Below are positions 25,830 to 36,800 of a stretch of DNA of 64,000 nucleotides, piece after piece; within the stretch, counting starts at the first letter, position 1, and each line of letters starts with the position of its first letter. Both the position numbers and the translations under genes were made by a program. The stretch lies in NCBI RefSeq assembly GCF_902806985.1, contig NZ_CADCXY010000001.1, positions 496,001 through 560,000 of the forward strand, given 5' to 3'. The notes beneath the pieces are model-generated. The model was given only the letters and a program-made list of their open reading frames with translations, ran no database searches and was not told the DNA's origin. This DNA comes from Pseudidiomarina piscicola. GTDB taxonomy: Bacteria; Pseudomonadota; Gammaproteobacteria; Enterobacterales; Alteromonadaceae.

Positions 25830-27737
25830 TCAACTGCTCTCGTTTTGTAAATTTTCAAGTTCTTCCCAACGCTCAAGCGCAGTGAGGATCTCATCTTCTA
25901 GTTCGCTTAAACGTTCTAGAACCGGACCTGTAACTGCATGTGCCTGATTATAAAAGTCAGCGTCAGCGGCTTGAGTTTGTAATTCCTGTTGTTCGGCTTC
26001 TAATGACTCGATGTGTTTCGGTAGCATATCAAGTTCACGTTGCAGCTTATAGGATAACTTTTTCTTAGTTGGCTCTGAACCTTTGCGTGCAGGCTTTTCT
26101 GACTGCTGAACCGGCGATTTAGTTCCCGCAGACGTTTGATGGGCCAAATAGTGCTCAACATCGTTAAAATCGCCGACGATTTCCGTCACTTTACCGGCGC
26201 CCTCGAACAAACAAATGCTAGTCGCAGTATTGTTGACGAATTCGCGGTCGTGACTGACTAGAATCACCGTTCCTTGGTAGTCCGCAATAATTTGCTCAAG
26301 TAATTCAAGCGTGTCTATATCGAGATCGTTGGTTGGTTCATCAAGTACCAGCAAGTTACTCGGTTGCAAGAAAAGCTTGGCCAGTAACGCGCGGTTACGC
26401 TCGCCGCCCGATAACGCATGAACGGGCGTTCGTGCCTGTTGTGGCGCAAACAAAAAGTCTTGTAAGTAACTTAAAATATGACGCTCTTTACCATTAAAGG
26501 TAACGTCTTGCTTACCATCACCAACATTCTCGGCAACGGACTTCTGAGGGTCCAGTTTGGCGCGGTGCTGGTCAAAGTAAGCAACCTCAAGGTTGGTGCC
26601 TAACTTGAGCTTACCCGAGTCGATGTCTTGTTGACCTAAAATCACTCGAATAAGGGTACTTTTGCCGCAGCCATTTGGACCGACTAGAGCCAATTTATCG
26701 CCCCGTTGTAAGTTCAGGCTCAGGTCTTTAAAAATACACTGCTCGGCAAACCCTAAACTCATGCCCTCGCCTTCAAACACCAGCTTGCCTGAGCGTTGAG
26801 ACTCTTGCACCGCAAGTTTCGCCGAACCTTGTTGTTCGCGACGCTGCTGACGTTCTTTGCGTAACTGTTGTAAGGCTCGAACCCGGCCTTCATTTCGCGT
26901 GCGACGGGCTTTTATACCTTGTCGTATCCAGGTTTCTTCTTGCGCTAACTTTTTGTCGAATTCAGCATTGTGCTTGGCTTCGACTTCAAGCAGTTCTTGC
27001 TTCGCCGTCAAGTAACTATCGTAATTGCCAGGGAATGAAGCCAATTGGCCCCGATCTAAGTCAATAATTCGCGTGGCGAGACGCCGAATAAACATCCGAT
27101 CGTGGCTTATAAAGAGCACCGCACCTTGAAAGTCCAACAACACGCTCTCTAACCAGCGCACCATGTCGATATCAAGGTGGTTCGTGGGCTCATCAAGCAA
27201 CAATAAATCAGGGTCAACTACCAGCGCTCGCGCCAATGCGACGCGGCGCAACCAGCCACCTGAAAGCGCCGCCATTGAAGCATTTTCGTCGAGCCCTAGG
27301 CGAGTTAAGGTTTGCTCAATGCGGGTCTGTAGCTGCCAACCGTTCGCTGCCTCAAGTTGCGTTTGTAAATGTGCTAATTTACCGAGTAATTGTTCGTTTT
27401 CAGGCTCTTGGGTAAGTTGCTGCGACGCTTCGTGATAGTTCTTTAAAATTTCCCCTACATCCGCAAGAGCTTCTGACACATAATCATAAACGCGCTGATC
27501 AGAGTTTGCTGGCGGGTCTTGTGGTAACCGAGCCACCACGGTATCCCCTACTTTTTGAATCATGCCATCATCAAGTTGTAGGTCGCCAGCAATGGCTTTC
27601 AGCAAGGTCGATTTACCAGCACCATTACGCCCTACTAAACACAAGCGCTCTCCGGCCTCAACGATCAGATCAACGTGATCTAAAATCGGCTCACGACCAA
27701 ACGCAAGTTGCGCGTCTTGAACACGTAAAACGGTCAT
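25830..27737 (-). CDS. uup: Uup, ABC-F family ATPase
   Basis: The 635-residue ABC-F protein has two ATP-binding cassettes and no membrane segment. The first has Walker A GRNGAGKST (36-44) and signature LSGGWLRR; the second has GPNGCGKST and LSGGERNR. A charged linker separates them, and a C-terminal coiled-coil domain (about 555-635) is typical of Uup. ABC-F proteins act on the ribosome, and E. coli Uup is linked to ribosome assembly and suppression of transposon excision. The start overlaps the glutaredoxin-like gene by four bases (ATGA). Confidence 0.95.
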   Translation of the reverse strand: MTVLRVQDAQLAFGREPILDHVDLIVEAGERLCLVGRNGAGKSTLLKAIAGDLQLDDGMIQKVGDTVVARLPQDPPANSDQRVYDYVSEALADVGEILKNYHEASQQLTQEPENEQLLGKLAHLQTQLEAANGWQLQTRIEQTLTRLGLDENASMAALSGGWLRRVALARALVVDPDLLLLDEPTNHLDIDMVRWLESVLLDFQGAVLFISHDRMFIRRLATRIIDLDRGQLASFPGNYDSYLTAKQELLEVEAKHNAEFDKKLAQEETWIRQGIKARRTRNEGRVRALQQLRKERQQRREQQGSAKLAVQESQRSGKLVFEGEGMSLGFAEQCIFKDLSLNLQRGDKLALVGPNGCGKSTLIRVILGQQDIDSGKLKLGTNLEVAYFDQHRAKLDPQKSVAENVGDGKQDVTFNGKERHILSYLQDFLFAPQQARTPVHALSGGERNRALLAKLFLQPSNLLVLDEPTNDLDIDTLELLEQIIADYQGTVILVSHDREFVNNTATSICLFEGAGKVTEIVGDFNDVEHYLAHQTSAGTKSPVQQSEKPARKGSEPTKKKLSYKLQRELDMLPKHIESLEAEQQELQTQAADADFYNQAHAVTGPVLERLSELEDEILTALERWEELENLQNESS

Positions 27738-27973
27738 ACTGTTACAAACTCCATTAATTGTTCACCAAAGGGCCAGCGTAACTCCGCATCATCTGCTTCA
27801 CGTACTAACACGGGAACCAATAATGCATATTCATCAAGCAGCTCCGGCTGCTGGCTAATATCGACCCAGTGCAAGCGAATAGGTTCGTCAAGGTCCAACT
27901 GATGGAGTTGCACCAAAGCTTGATCACATAACGGACAGTTAGGTTTCGTTAGCAGATAAAACTCATTCGACAC
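27734..27973 (-). CDS. Glutaredoxin-like (DUF836) thiol protein
   Basis: The 79-residue thioredoxin-fold protein has CPLC at residues 13-16 (TKPNCPLCDQA) and the VPVL segment that carries the cis-proline in this fold. Members of the DUF836 group are widespread small redox proteins with no settled substrate. It begins at a GTG inside the end of rlmKL (11-base overlap), with AAGG nine bases upstream, and overlaps the uup start by four bases. rlmKL, this gene and uup are thus one translationally linked unit. Confidence 0.87.
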   Translation of the reverse strand: MSNEFYLLTKPNCPLCDQALVQLHQLDLDEPIRLHWVDISQQPELLDEYALLVPVLVREADDAELRWPFGEQLMEFVTV

Positions 27974-30101
27974 TTTGGGTCACCTTAAATAAGTGGTGAA
28001 TTCCTTTATGTCGGGCGAAGTCTTGACTAATTGAACGCTGGGTCCAGTCTTCAGCCGTTAAAAATGCCGCTGCCAGCGCCTCTTTATCTAGTTTGAAGCG
28101 CCGTTTGTTGTTCGAAAAGATAATCACGCCGTCATCTTTAAGCAGCCGCGCGGCTAACTTCAGGAGTTGTACGTGGTCACGTTGAATATCAAGTACATCT
28201 TGCATGCGTTTAGAGTTCGAAAACGTCGGTGGATCTAGAAAGATCAGGTCAAACCGTTGCTGCGGCGGTTGCTTTTGTAACCACTGTACACAGTCGGCTT
28301 GCACAAAACTGTGTGGCTGCAATGGTAAGCCATTAAGCCGGAAGTTGTCTTCGCCCCAGGCTAAATAGGTTTTCGACAAATCAACCGAAGTGACAGCACG
28401 TGCGCCACCTAGGGCCGCATGCACCGATGCGCTACAGGTATATGCAAAGAGATTCAGCACCACTTTGCCCTCACTTAGCTCACCGATGGTTTTTCGTGCC
28501 CAGCGATGATCTAAGAACAAACCAGTGTCTAGGTAATCGCTTAGATTAATCTTAAAATCGGCACCATATTCGTGTACCACAGTGGTAATACCGCGCAAAT
28601 GTTGTCGCTGATATTGTTGTTTCCCAGCTTGCTTTTGACGCACTTTTAAGTGCATGTTTGCCGCCGAAAAAGGCAAGGTCGAGGCCAATGTATCGAGTAA
28701 ATACCACAACCGCTCCTTCGCCACAGCCGGTGGAATGTCTTTGGGCGCAGCATATTCCTGAATTACGAGATGTTCGTTGTAAACATCGACCGCAGCGTTA
28801 TACTCTGGCAGATCAGCATCGTACAGGCGCCATGATGTAAGCCCTTCTTTTGCTGCCCATTTTTCAAGTTTTTGATAGTTCTTTTTAAATCGATTAGCAA
28901 GACCACTCGATTGCTCTTTGGTGAACTCAACTTGCTCTTCACTCAAGTCATAAAGTGCCAAAATAACGTCTAAAGCACCATTAAACAGCTTATATTTTTT
29001 ATGGCTACGCAGTTTTAGACGTTTCAGCAAGGCTTCATCGCCCGCTAATAGTCCAATTTGCCAACCTTGAAACGCCTGACGCAATTGTTGGCCAAATCGA
29101 CGATAGAGTAACAGTGTTTCGACCTCTTCACCTAAACGTTCACCGTAGGGAGGATTGCACAGTACTAACGATGAGTTTTCTGCTGAACCGAGTGCTGGTG
29201 CTGTTACTTTTGTTGCGTCTTGCGCCTGCCACTGGAAAAACTCTGCGAAACCAAGTCGCTGCGCATTTTGGTCCGCCACCGTTAAAATGCGTGGATCACT
29301 GTCTGAGCCATAAAAGCGTGGCTGAGTTGACGATTTCGCGTGTTCGTGACGATTTTCCGCCTCGTTCATCAAACCTTGCCAGAGGCTCGCATCATGCTGT
29401 AACCAACGACTAAAGCCCCAATGCTGACGGCGCAGCCCTGGTGCATGATCGAGCATAATCATCGCCGCTTCTATAAGCAGGGTTCCTGAGCCACAAAATG
29501 GATCAACAATGACTTCGGTATTTGGTGTCACGCCTGCACGAATCGCAATCGCTGCCGCTAGGGTCTCGCGCAGTGGTGCCAGCCCTTGTTCAAGTCGATA
29601 GCCACGGCGATGCAATGCTTCACCGCTTAAATCGATGTACCAAGTGAGTTGGTCGCGCTGTAGGTGAGCGTTAATACGAATATCCGGGTCAGCTTTGTCA
29701 ACGTTCGGCCGCCCTAGCCCAGCGTGCCGAAAGTGGTCAACAATACCGTCTTTGACCACTTGAGCGCCAAACTGAGTATGACGTATATCATGATTTTGAC
29801 CTGTAAAATCAACAATCAACGTATGCTCAGCGGTCATGTGTTGCTGCCAAGAGGTTTCAGCAATTGCAGCACTCACCGCCGCTAAATCATTGGTTACCGG
29901 GCATTGTCCTAATTGTAGTAGCACACGACTAGCAAGTCGGCTCCACAAACAGACCCGATATGCTCCCTCTAAATCGCTACTAAAACGACACCCAGCAAGG
30001 GTCTGTTGCACATCCTCGAGCCCAAGAGCCTTCAGTTCATCGAATAATAAGGGTTCTAAACCTTTGGCACAGGTGGCAAAGAGTTGCAGAGCTGACGTCA
30101 T
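27963..30101 (-). CDS. rlmL: RlmKL, bifunctional 23S rRNA methyltransferase
   Basis: The 712-residue fused enzyme contains a THUMP domain (about residues 45-155). The N-terminal RlmL methyltransferase makes m2G2445 and has DPFCGSGTLLIEAA and NPPYGERLG. The C-terminal RlmK methyltransferase makes m7G2069 and has VLNLFAYTCSASVHAALGGA and DPPTFSNSKRM. Both domains look intact. The order rlmKL-uup is as in E. coli. The ATG at 30101 has AAGGA upstream, at a rather long spacing. Confidence 0.96.
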   Translation of the reverse strand: MTSALQLFATCAKGLEPLLFDELKALGLEDVQQTLAGCRFSSDLEGAYRVCLWSRLASRVLLQLGQCPVTNDLAAVSAAIAETSWQQHMTAEHTLIVDFTGQNHDIRHTQFGAQVVKDGIVDHFRHAGLGRPNVDKADPDIRINAHLQRDQLTWYIDLSGEALHRRGYRLEQGLAPLRETLAAAIAIRAGVTPNTEVIVDPFCGSGTLLIEAAMIMLDHAPGLRRQHWGFSRWLQHDASLWQGLMNEAENRHEHAKSSTQPRFYGSDSDPRILTVADQNAQRLGFAEFFQWQAQDATKVTAPALGSAENSSLVLCNPPYGERLGEEVETLLLYRRFGQQLRQAFQGWQIGLLAGDEALLKRLKLRSHKKYKLFNGALDVILALYDLSEEQVEFTKEQSSGLANRFKKNYQKLEKWAAKEGLTSWRLYDADLPEYNAAVDVYNEHLVIQEYAAPKDIPPAVAKERLWYLLDTLASTLPFSAANMHLKVRQKQAGKQQYQRQHLRGITTVVHEYGADFKINLSDYLDTGLFLDHRWARKTIGELSEGKVVLNLFAYTCSASVHAALGGARAVTSVDLSKTYLAWGEDNFRLNGLPLQPHSFVQADCVQWLQKQPPQQRFDLIFLDPPTFSNSKRMQDVLDIQRDHVQLLKLAARLLKDDGVIIFSNNKRRFKLDKEALAAAFLTAEDWTQRSISQDFARHKGIHHLFKVTQSVE

Positions 30102-30139
30102 ACTATTGGTTCATCCTTTTGCGTCATTGAATCAAGCTG

Positions 30140-30168
30140 ATTATACGTGATGCAGCGCACCGTGTATT
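30140..30168 (-). promoter_or_regulatory. Candidate promoter of rlmKL
   Basis: A perfect TATAAT (minus strand, complement of 30140-30145) lies 38 bases upstream of the rlmKL ATG. The -35 region at 17-base spacing is a poor AATACA. Confidence 0.35.
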
Positions 30169-30240
30169 GTCGCAATTGTACTAAAAAGCAGCAGTCAGAC
30201 CCAAATTGGTGGAATTATAGGCGTTCGTGACAAATAGCCA

Positions 30241-30268
30241 TTGCGTTATCCTGAAAGCTTGGTAACAT
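30241..30268 (+). promoter_or_regulatory. Candidate promoter of the initiator tRNA gene
   Basis: TTGCGT, a 16-base spacer and TAACAT end 13 bases before the tRNA 5' end, suitable for a short leader. The gene is isolated, so it needs a promoter here. Confidence 0.4.
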
Positions 30269-30281
30269 GCGCAGCATCGGA

Positions 30282-30358
<77 letters not shown>

Positions 30359-30370
30359 ACAACATTTAAA

Positions 30371-30402
30371 AAAAGCCTGAACAGCAATGTTCAGGCTTTT
30401 TT
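30371..30402. terminator. Bidirectional terminator shared by tRNA-fMet and the CpdB-like gene
   Basis: AAAAGCCTGAACA, GCAA loop, TGTTCAGGCTTTT: a 13-base perfect stem with T runs on both strands. The minus-strand CpdB-like stop codon (30391-30393) lies inside the right arm. Confidence 0.9.
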
Positions 30403-32211
30403 GTTTGCCTCACACCCTACTAGTTGCCAGTGTCTATCTGTCTCTTCGACAAAATTCTGCTCTGGTAAACTATCAATGTACTTCAATAACACATCGCTGA
30501 GCATATCGGCGCCACGAACCACCGTTGTAGAGCCGTCGAGGTGAGGAAAATCACCACCACCATTGGCACGATAATTATTGGTAGCAACGTAGAACTCTTG
30601 CTCTGCCTGCAACGGTTTGCCATCGTAGCGGATCTCTGAGACTCGCTCACCGACGGCTTGTTGCGGGTCAATCTGGTAAGATAAACCCAAAATACTATCG
30701 AAATTGTAATGTGGAAACTCAGGGTTAATCAACGACCAGCAGCTAGGCCCACCCTCAGCAATCGCCGGTGCGGTGGCAGCATGTACCCCCTCCGCACTGC
30801 GTTCGAGCCAGGCATGAAGCTGTGCACCGTTAAGCTTAACGATGTCGAGCGTGTTCGGATAACGGTAAAGATCACCAATCGCTCCGCGCGTTAAAGGCCC
30901 AGCGGCAATCGTGGTAGCTTGATCAGCGTCGGTATAGGCGGCATCAAAGGGCGCCGCTGCACTCAGTATTGGTAATTCAGGTAGCTCGGTTGCACTTAAT
31001 AGCTGTTGTGCCTGCCATACTTGCGCCCGTTGCACGAACTGCACCGCACTACTAGGTTGCCAGCGTGCCGTGCGATAACTCAACGTGCGTGACGTTGTGC
31101 CTATGGGCTGCTGCATGAAGGTCAACGTCGCTTGGTGCGCCTCGTTAACGAGTTCTTCAATGTGAGCGTTTGCTGGAATTGTTTTACTGACTGCGCGACT
31201 TTCACTTTGCGCGTCGATAACCTGCCATGACGCTTGGCTGTAGTTATAACTCAGGGTTAAATCGATAAGCCCCAAATGGCTACCATACAGCCCAGGCTGC
31301 ACTGCCGGTGTGCCGCGAATAGTGCCTTTTGAGCTGTCGACGTCAGACAGCGCGTTATACACCTCGGTACCAGGGAATACCTCGTGTTGATGCCCGAGTA
31401 ATAATGCATCCACACCGTCAATTCCCGCAAGTAACCAACCCGCTTGTTCATTATCATCGGGATCAGACGTCTGCTTCGGCATTCCTGTGTGGGCGGCTAG
31501 AATGACCACATCCGCGCCCTGCTCTCGTACCCTACGCACCGCGTGCTGAGCACTACTTAGCATGGGTAAAACTTCGACCTTATTGGCAAGATGATGTTGA
31601 TCCCATTGCATAATTTGTGGTGGTAACACGCCAACAACTGCGACTTTTAAGGGCAGCTCGGTGCCTTGCGTATCTGTTACGGCTAGGTCGATCCATGCTT
31701 GCGATACCAGCCGTTGTTTTAACTTCTCTGGCGCTGCCTCGAGTAACTGCAAATTACTACTAATTACTGGAAACTGCGCATCACGGTAGGTATCGGCTAA
31801 AAACTCTAAGCCGAAATTAAATTCATGATTTCCAAGGTTTGCCACATCGTAATTTAAAGCGTTTAAAACTTTTAGAATAGGATGCGTTTGTTCGGCTACC
31901 GGATACTCAGCGACCGCCCAATCGGCCAGCGCCGACCCTTGAATAAGATCGCCATTCTCTATCAATAGATTGAGAGGTTGTTGTTGTCGGGCTTGCTCGA
32001 TAGCGTTTGCGGTTGCTGCCAGGCCAAAACCAGCTTGAGATTGTTGCGAGAAATAGTCGAAGCTACGCACCTGGCCATGAACATCGCTGGTTTCCATAAT
32101 TCGAAGGGTGGTACTAAAGTTTTTATTGGTGCTAGGCATGGTTTGCTCACAACTACTCGTACTGACCAAACAAAGGACAGCAAGCGAAAGGAATTTAAAA
32201 CTTGGCAACAC
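30391..32211 (-). CDS. 2',3'-cyclic-nucleotide 2'-phosphodiesterase/3'-nucleotidase (CpdB-like)
   Basis: The 606-residue protein has an N-terminal signal sequence ending TSSCEQ, a poor lipobox, so it may be periplasmic or lipid-anchored. The metallophosphatase domain shows the metal motifs SDVHG, LGNHEFNFG and GHQHEVFPG. The C-terminal 5'-nucleotidase domain has the substrate loop ATNNYRANGGGDFP. It should release phosphate and nucleosides from extracellular nucleotides. The start is a GTG at 32211 with only a weak ribosome site; the next ATG would remove the signal sequence. The gene ends inside a terminator shared with the tRNA. Confidence 0.88.
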   Translation of the reverse strand: MLPSFKFLSLAVLCLVSTSSCEQTMPSTNKNFSTTLRIMETSDVHGQVRSFDYFSQQSQAGFGLAATANAIEQARQQQPLNLLIENGDLIQGSALADWAVAEYPVAEQTHPILKVLNALNYDVANLGNHEFNFGLEFLADTYRDAQFPVISSNLQLLEAAPEKLKQRLVSQAWIDLAVTDTQGTELPLKVAVVGVLPPQIMQWDQHHLANKVEVLPMLSSAQHAVRRVREQGADVVILAAHTGMPKQTSDPDDNEQAGWLLAGIDGVDALLLGHQHEVFPGTEVYNALSDVDSSKGTIRGTPAVQPGLYGSHLGLIDLTLSYNYSQASWQVIDAQSESRAVSKTIPANAHIEELVNEAHQATLTFMQQPIGTTSRTLSYRTARWQPSSAVQFVQRAQVWQAQQLLSATELPELPILSAAAPFDAAYTDADQATTIAAGPLTRGAIGDLYRYPNTLDIVKLNGAQLHAWLERSAEGVHAATAPAIAEGGPSCWSLINPEFPHYNFDSILGLSYQIDPQQAVGERVSEIRYDGKPLQAEQEFYVATNNYRANGGGDFPHLDGSTTVVRGADMLSDVLLKYIDSLPEQNFVEETDRHWQLVGCEANKKA

Positions 32212-32222
32212 AGAGAACTCGC

Positions 32223-32774
32223 TTAAGCGTGGCGTAAATGGTCGTCGTCTAACTGCAACTGCAAATAATGGCTCGGTTGTAACCTATTACGAAGCACTTT
32301 AACCGAATCATATTGCTGCAGCGTTTTAACATCTGAAAGAGCCATTGAAGGCGACAGTAACATGCATTCGGCAAATTCGTCGTCGCCATTCATGATGGCA
32401 AAAATACCCTTTTCAGTTCCTGAATTCAGTTCGACCAACGCACCGGTGTCTAAACTGTAATTGGGAGGCACTTCACAACTTTGGAAATACCAACTTTGCG
32501 GCATTTGTGGGCGTCCGAAATGTTCAAGAATAGTACGGTTAATCGCTGCTTGCGTGAGCAGCATCGGATCCCAAAGTTCATAGGCTGACAAAATGTCATA
32601 GAATTCTTGAAAACAGCTGGCGTCATCGGTCGTAAAGGCGGCTTGCATTGGCTGCAAAGGAATGAGGCGTGACGCTTTGTAAGGACACTTATGCACCAGA
32701 CCGTGGTCTAGTTCAACGATGAGCTGTTTTTGCTCGGAATCGTATAGCCAGCGCCAATGCTGAGATGCGTGCAC
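32223..32774 (-). CDS. zapC: ZapC, FtsZ-ring-associated protein
   Basis: This 183-residue cytoplasmic protein matches ZapC, which binds FtsZ and promotes protofilament bundling at the division site. The recognisable segments are the WRWLYD start and WDPMLLTQAAINRTILEHFGRPQMPQSWYFQ. It follows pyrD (57 bases after), as in E. coli. It starts at a GTG with AAGG nine bases upstream. No enzyme motif is expected. Confidence 0.88.
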   Translation of the reverse strand: MHASQHWRWLYDSEQKQLIVELDHGLVHKCPYKASRLIPLQPMQAAFTTDDASCFQEFYDILSAYELWDPMLLTQAAINRTILEHFGRPQMPQSWYFQSCEVPPNYSLDTGALVELNSGTEKGIFAIMNGDDEFAECMLLSPSMALSDVKTLQQYDSVKVLRNRLQPSHYLQLQLDDDHLRHA

Positions 32775-32831
32775 GAAAGTACCTTTTTCGAGTGATTAAC
32801 TGTTAGCTAACATAGCGAATGTCGCAGCCAA

Positions 32832-33839
32832 TTACAAGCGATTCACAATATCCGGAATAAGTTTTGGTCCGTGATAAATAAACCCTGAATATAGCTGGAC
32901 TAAGCTGGCTCCTGCTGCCATTTTGGCTTTCGCTGCACTATAAGAATCGACGCCGCCAACGGCGATAATCGGCATAGCGCCGTTGAGCAGCCCAGATAGC
33001 TTTCTGACGATGACCGTGCTGGCATCAAACAGTACCGCACCACTTAAACCACCCGCTTCATTCGCGTAAGGTAAACCTGCGACCGCTTCACGGCTTAAAG
33101 TGGTATTGGTTGCAATAACGGCGTCTAATTGATGCTTCATCAGTGCAGTTGCCATAGCTTGTAATTCGCGATCGGAGAGATCCGGGGCAATTTTCACGGC
33201 CAGCGGCACATAGCGTCCATGTTTAGTGGTCAGGGCTGCTTGCTCTTTTTTTAACGTACTTAACAGTTTATCTAGTGCTTCACCATGTTGAAACGAGCGC
33301 AAACCCGGCGTATTCGGCGATGAGATATTCACGGTAATGTAGCTGGCAAATGCATACACCTTACGCATACAGAAAACGTAATCGTCTACTGCTTGTTCTT
33401 CCGGTGTATCTTTATTTTTACCAATATTAATACCGAGAACACCGCTAAACTGAGCTTGTTTCACTTGCTCAACAAGGTAGTCCACACCTTGGTTGTTAAA
33501 GCCCATACGATTAATAATGGCGTGCTTTTCCGGCAACCGAAATAGTCGCGGTTTGGGGTTTCCATCTTGCGGCCGTGGCGTCACCGTGCCCACTTCAATA
33601 AAGCCAAAGCCCATCTGTGAAAAAGCATCGATGCACTCGGCATTTTTATCGAGCCCAGCAGCTAAGCCTACGGGGTTAGGAAACTCTATGCCCATAACTT
33701 TAGTGGGTTTGGCGGCAACCTTTTGCCGCCAAAACATGGCTAAAGGCGTGTGCGCATAACGCTTTAAAAGATTTAAAGTAATATCATGCGCTTGCTCTGC
33801 ATCTTTGCGAAACAACCACGCCTTTGCCAGTCCGTACAT
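32832..33839 (-). CDS. pyrD: PyrD, quinone-dependent dihydroorotate dehydrogenase (class 2)
   Basis: The 335-residue FMN enzyme oxidises dihydroorotate to orotate and passes electrons to membrane quinone. The N-terminal helix pair (about residues 1-40) that contacts the membrane is present, which marks class 2. The substrate and FMN loops [23 protein letters not shown] and [11 protein letters not shown] are intact, the last with the catalytic serine (about residue 174). It begins one base after the gdh stop. The order with zapC is as in E. coli. Confidence 0.97.
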   Translation of the reverse strand: MYGLAKAWLFRKDAEQAHDITLNLLKRYAHTPLAMFWRQKVAAKPTKVMGIEFPNPVGLAAGLDKNAECIDAFSQMGFGFIEVGTVTPRPQDGNPKPRLFRLPEKHAIINRMGFNNQGVDYLVEQVKQAQFSGVLGINIGKNKDTPEEQAVDDYVFCMRKVYAFASYITVNISSPNTPGLRSFQHGEALDKLLSTLKKEQAALTTKHGRYVPLAVKIAPDLSDRELQAMATALMKHQLDAVIATNTTLSREAVAGLPYANEAGGLSGAVLFDASTVIVRKLSGLLNGAMPIIAVGGVDSYSAAKAKMAAGASLVQLYSGFIYHGPKLIPDIVNRL

Positions 33840-33840
33840 A

Positions 33841-36800
33841 CTAAGCCACCGTTACGCAGTTGTGGTTGAGTAACATCAGTTCGCGCAAAGCGACCGAGAA
33901 CTTAGCAAATTCGTGGCTCTTGTTGGTACGGAAATCCGACAACATGTGCAACCAGCGGTCGACAAAGACTTGGTTTTCGTCCATCCATTGGTCGAGCACA
34001 TCAAGGCCTTGCGCTTTAGCATCACCACTTTTGAGCATACTCATGGTCAGTGAACGTTGCTGCCAATCAAGCTCTTCCCGGAATGCAGCACGAGCCAACG
34101 CCTGCCAATGATTATCCACCGGTTGCGTATTAATTTGCTCAAGGAACCAGTGCAATGAGACACGCGCACCAAGATGGAAATAGGCTAATGCAACACTATT
34201 CACCTTGCGATTTGTTTCATGAACAATGTCGGCAATATCGAGCGCCGAGAATACCGTCGACAAGGTACCAATTTGCTGCGCCAGTTTCGCTGGGGCTCCC
34301 GCCTTGGTGAGTCGTTCGATTTCCTTTTCAATGCCTTCACGTTCTTCTGGAACCAAGTAATCCAACACGTTCTTACGTAAGTCATTGAATGAGCTTTGGT
34401 AAAAGTCGAGACGCTGCTGAATGGTCGCCAATTCTGGCTTCCGGTGGCGCAAGAACCAACGCGTTGCACGGCGCACAACACGGCGTAGTTGAAATAACAT
34501 ATGGTTCTGAATATCCGCCGGGATCTTATTATTGCCAGCTTCAATTTGCTCCATTAAGCCACGCAGGTTAAAGCACTCACGGGCGACAACATAGGCAGAA
34601 GCCACTTCTGCAGCGGTCGAGCCGGTTGCATCCATCTTACGGAAGACAAAGTTTGGCCCCATATCGTTGACGATGTTATTCGCTAGGCGTGTTGCAATAA
34701 TTTGCCCGCGCAATGGGTGCGCATCTAAAGCGTCCGCATAGGGTTCATGTAACGGTTTTGGAAACGCGTTCGTCAACGAGCGTGCATGGAACGGGTCGGC
34801 CATAATGGCTTCGTCGAGTAAATCTTCTTTTAGCACCATTTTGCCGTAGGCGGTAATGACTGCCAGCTCCGGTCGCGTGAAGCCAACCCCATTGGCTTGG
34901 CGTTCTGCTAACTCATCGTCATCAGGTAGAAACTCCAGGCTACGGTTCAGCTGACCTTCGCGCTCAAGGTGGTGTATGAAGCGTTGTAGCTCTTTTACCT
35001 GGTCTGCCCCGCGCAGTGCAGTCACAGATACCGATTGAGACTGGCGGTGACAGTCTTTGAGTACGATTTGAGAAACCTCATCGGTCATATCGAACAATAA
35101 TTTGTCACGCTGTTTGCGAGTTAATTCGCCGTCGGCCACCAATCCGTTCAAGAGGATTTTAATATTAACTTCGGTGTCAGAACAGTCGACGCCACCCACG
35201 TTATCCATCGCATCGGTGTTGATACGACCGCCAGTGCGAGCATATTCGATACGGCCTAATTGCGTGAAACCTAAGTTACCGCCCTCGCCCACAATTTTGG
35301 TTTGTAGCTCACCGCCATTCACGCGAACGCTATCGTTGGCGCGATCACCGACATCACTGTCGCTTTCTTTTTCCGACTTCACGTAGGTACCGATACCACC
35401 GTTCCAGAGGAGATCCACAGGTAGCGTTAATACGCACCGGATCATTTCGGTTGGTGTCATCGATTTCTTTTGGGTATTAAATAGCTTCTTCATCTCTGGG
35501 CTAAGCTCAATCGCTTTAGAGCTCCGAGAGAACACCCCACCACCTTTGGAGATCAGTGAGCTGTCGAAGTCTGACCAAGCCGAACGAGGTAGTTTAAATA
35601 ACCGTTCGCGCTCAGCATAAGTTTTCTTCGCATCTGGCTCAGGGTCAATAAAGATATGCATATGGTTGAATGCGGCAACTAAGCGTGTGTGCTTCGATAA
35701 CAACATACCGTTACCAAAAACGTCACCGGCCATATCACCGACACCCACAGCGGTAAAATCAGTGGACTGACAGTCGATACCTAGTTCACGGAAGTGGCGT
35801 TTAACAGATTCCCATGCGCCACGGGCGGTAATGCCCATTTTCTTGTGGTCATAACCTACCGAACCACCGGAGGCAAAGGCATCGCCGAGCCAGAAGTTAT
35901 AATCCGCTGAAATGCCGTTGGCAATATCAGAGAAGGTTGCGGTGCCTTTATCTGCGGCAACCACTAGATAGGTATCGTCCTCGTCGTGACGCACTACATC
36001 TACTGGAGGCACTACTTCGCCACCGACAATGTTATCGGTGATATCTAACAGTGCACGGATAAAGGTTCGGTAGCAGGCCTTCCCTTCCTCGAAGAAAGCT
36101 TCGCGTTCGGTTGGCAGATCTTTACAGTAAAAGCCACCCTTCGCACCGACAGGAACAATCACGGTATTTTTAACTTGCTGGGCTTTCACCAGGCCTAATA
36201 CTTCGGTACGGAAGTCTTCACGACGATCTGACCAACGTAGCCCACCGCGCGCAACTTTACCGCCACGCAAGTGAACACCTTCAACCCGCGGTGAATAAAC
36301 GAAGATCTCATACTTGGGCAGCGGCAATGGCATCTCAGGTACGAATTCAGGCATGAACTTGACTGAAATATAAGGTTTTTCGTTACCTTGTTCGTCGTTT
36401 TGGAAGAAGTTTGTACGCTGCGCCGCAAGAATAAGCTCTACGTAGCGACGGAAAATGCGGTCGTCGTCTAAGTTTGCAACGTTATCGAGCTCACTGGTAA
36501 TACGCGTTTCCAGCGCTTCGATTTTCTTCTCACGGCTCTTCGTGCCTGGCTCAAACTTACTGTAGAACAACTTAACAATTAAGGTCGCGATAACCGGATA
36601 GTTACTGAATGTTCCTTCGATGTAACTTTGGCTAAAGGTGGTACCGATTTGTCGCATGTATTTAGCAAACATGCGCAAAATAGTAACTTGGCGGCCAGTT
36701 AAGCCTGCGCTTAAAACTAAGCGGTTAAAACCATCATTCTCGTAATGACCTTTCCATGTATGGGCAAAGGCATCCTGAAAAACGTCGCGGCTGGCTTCAA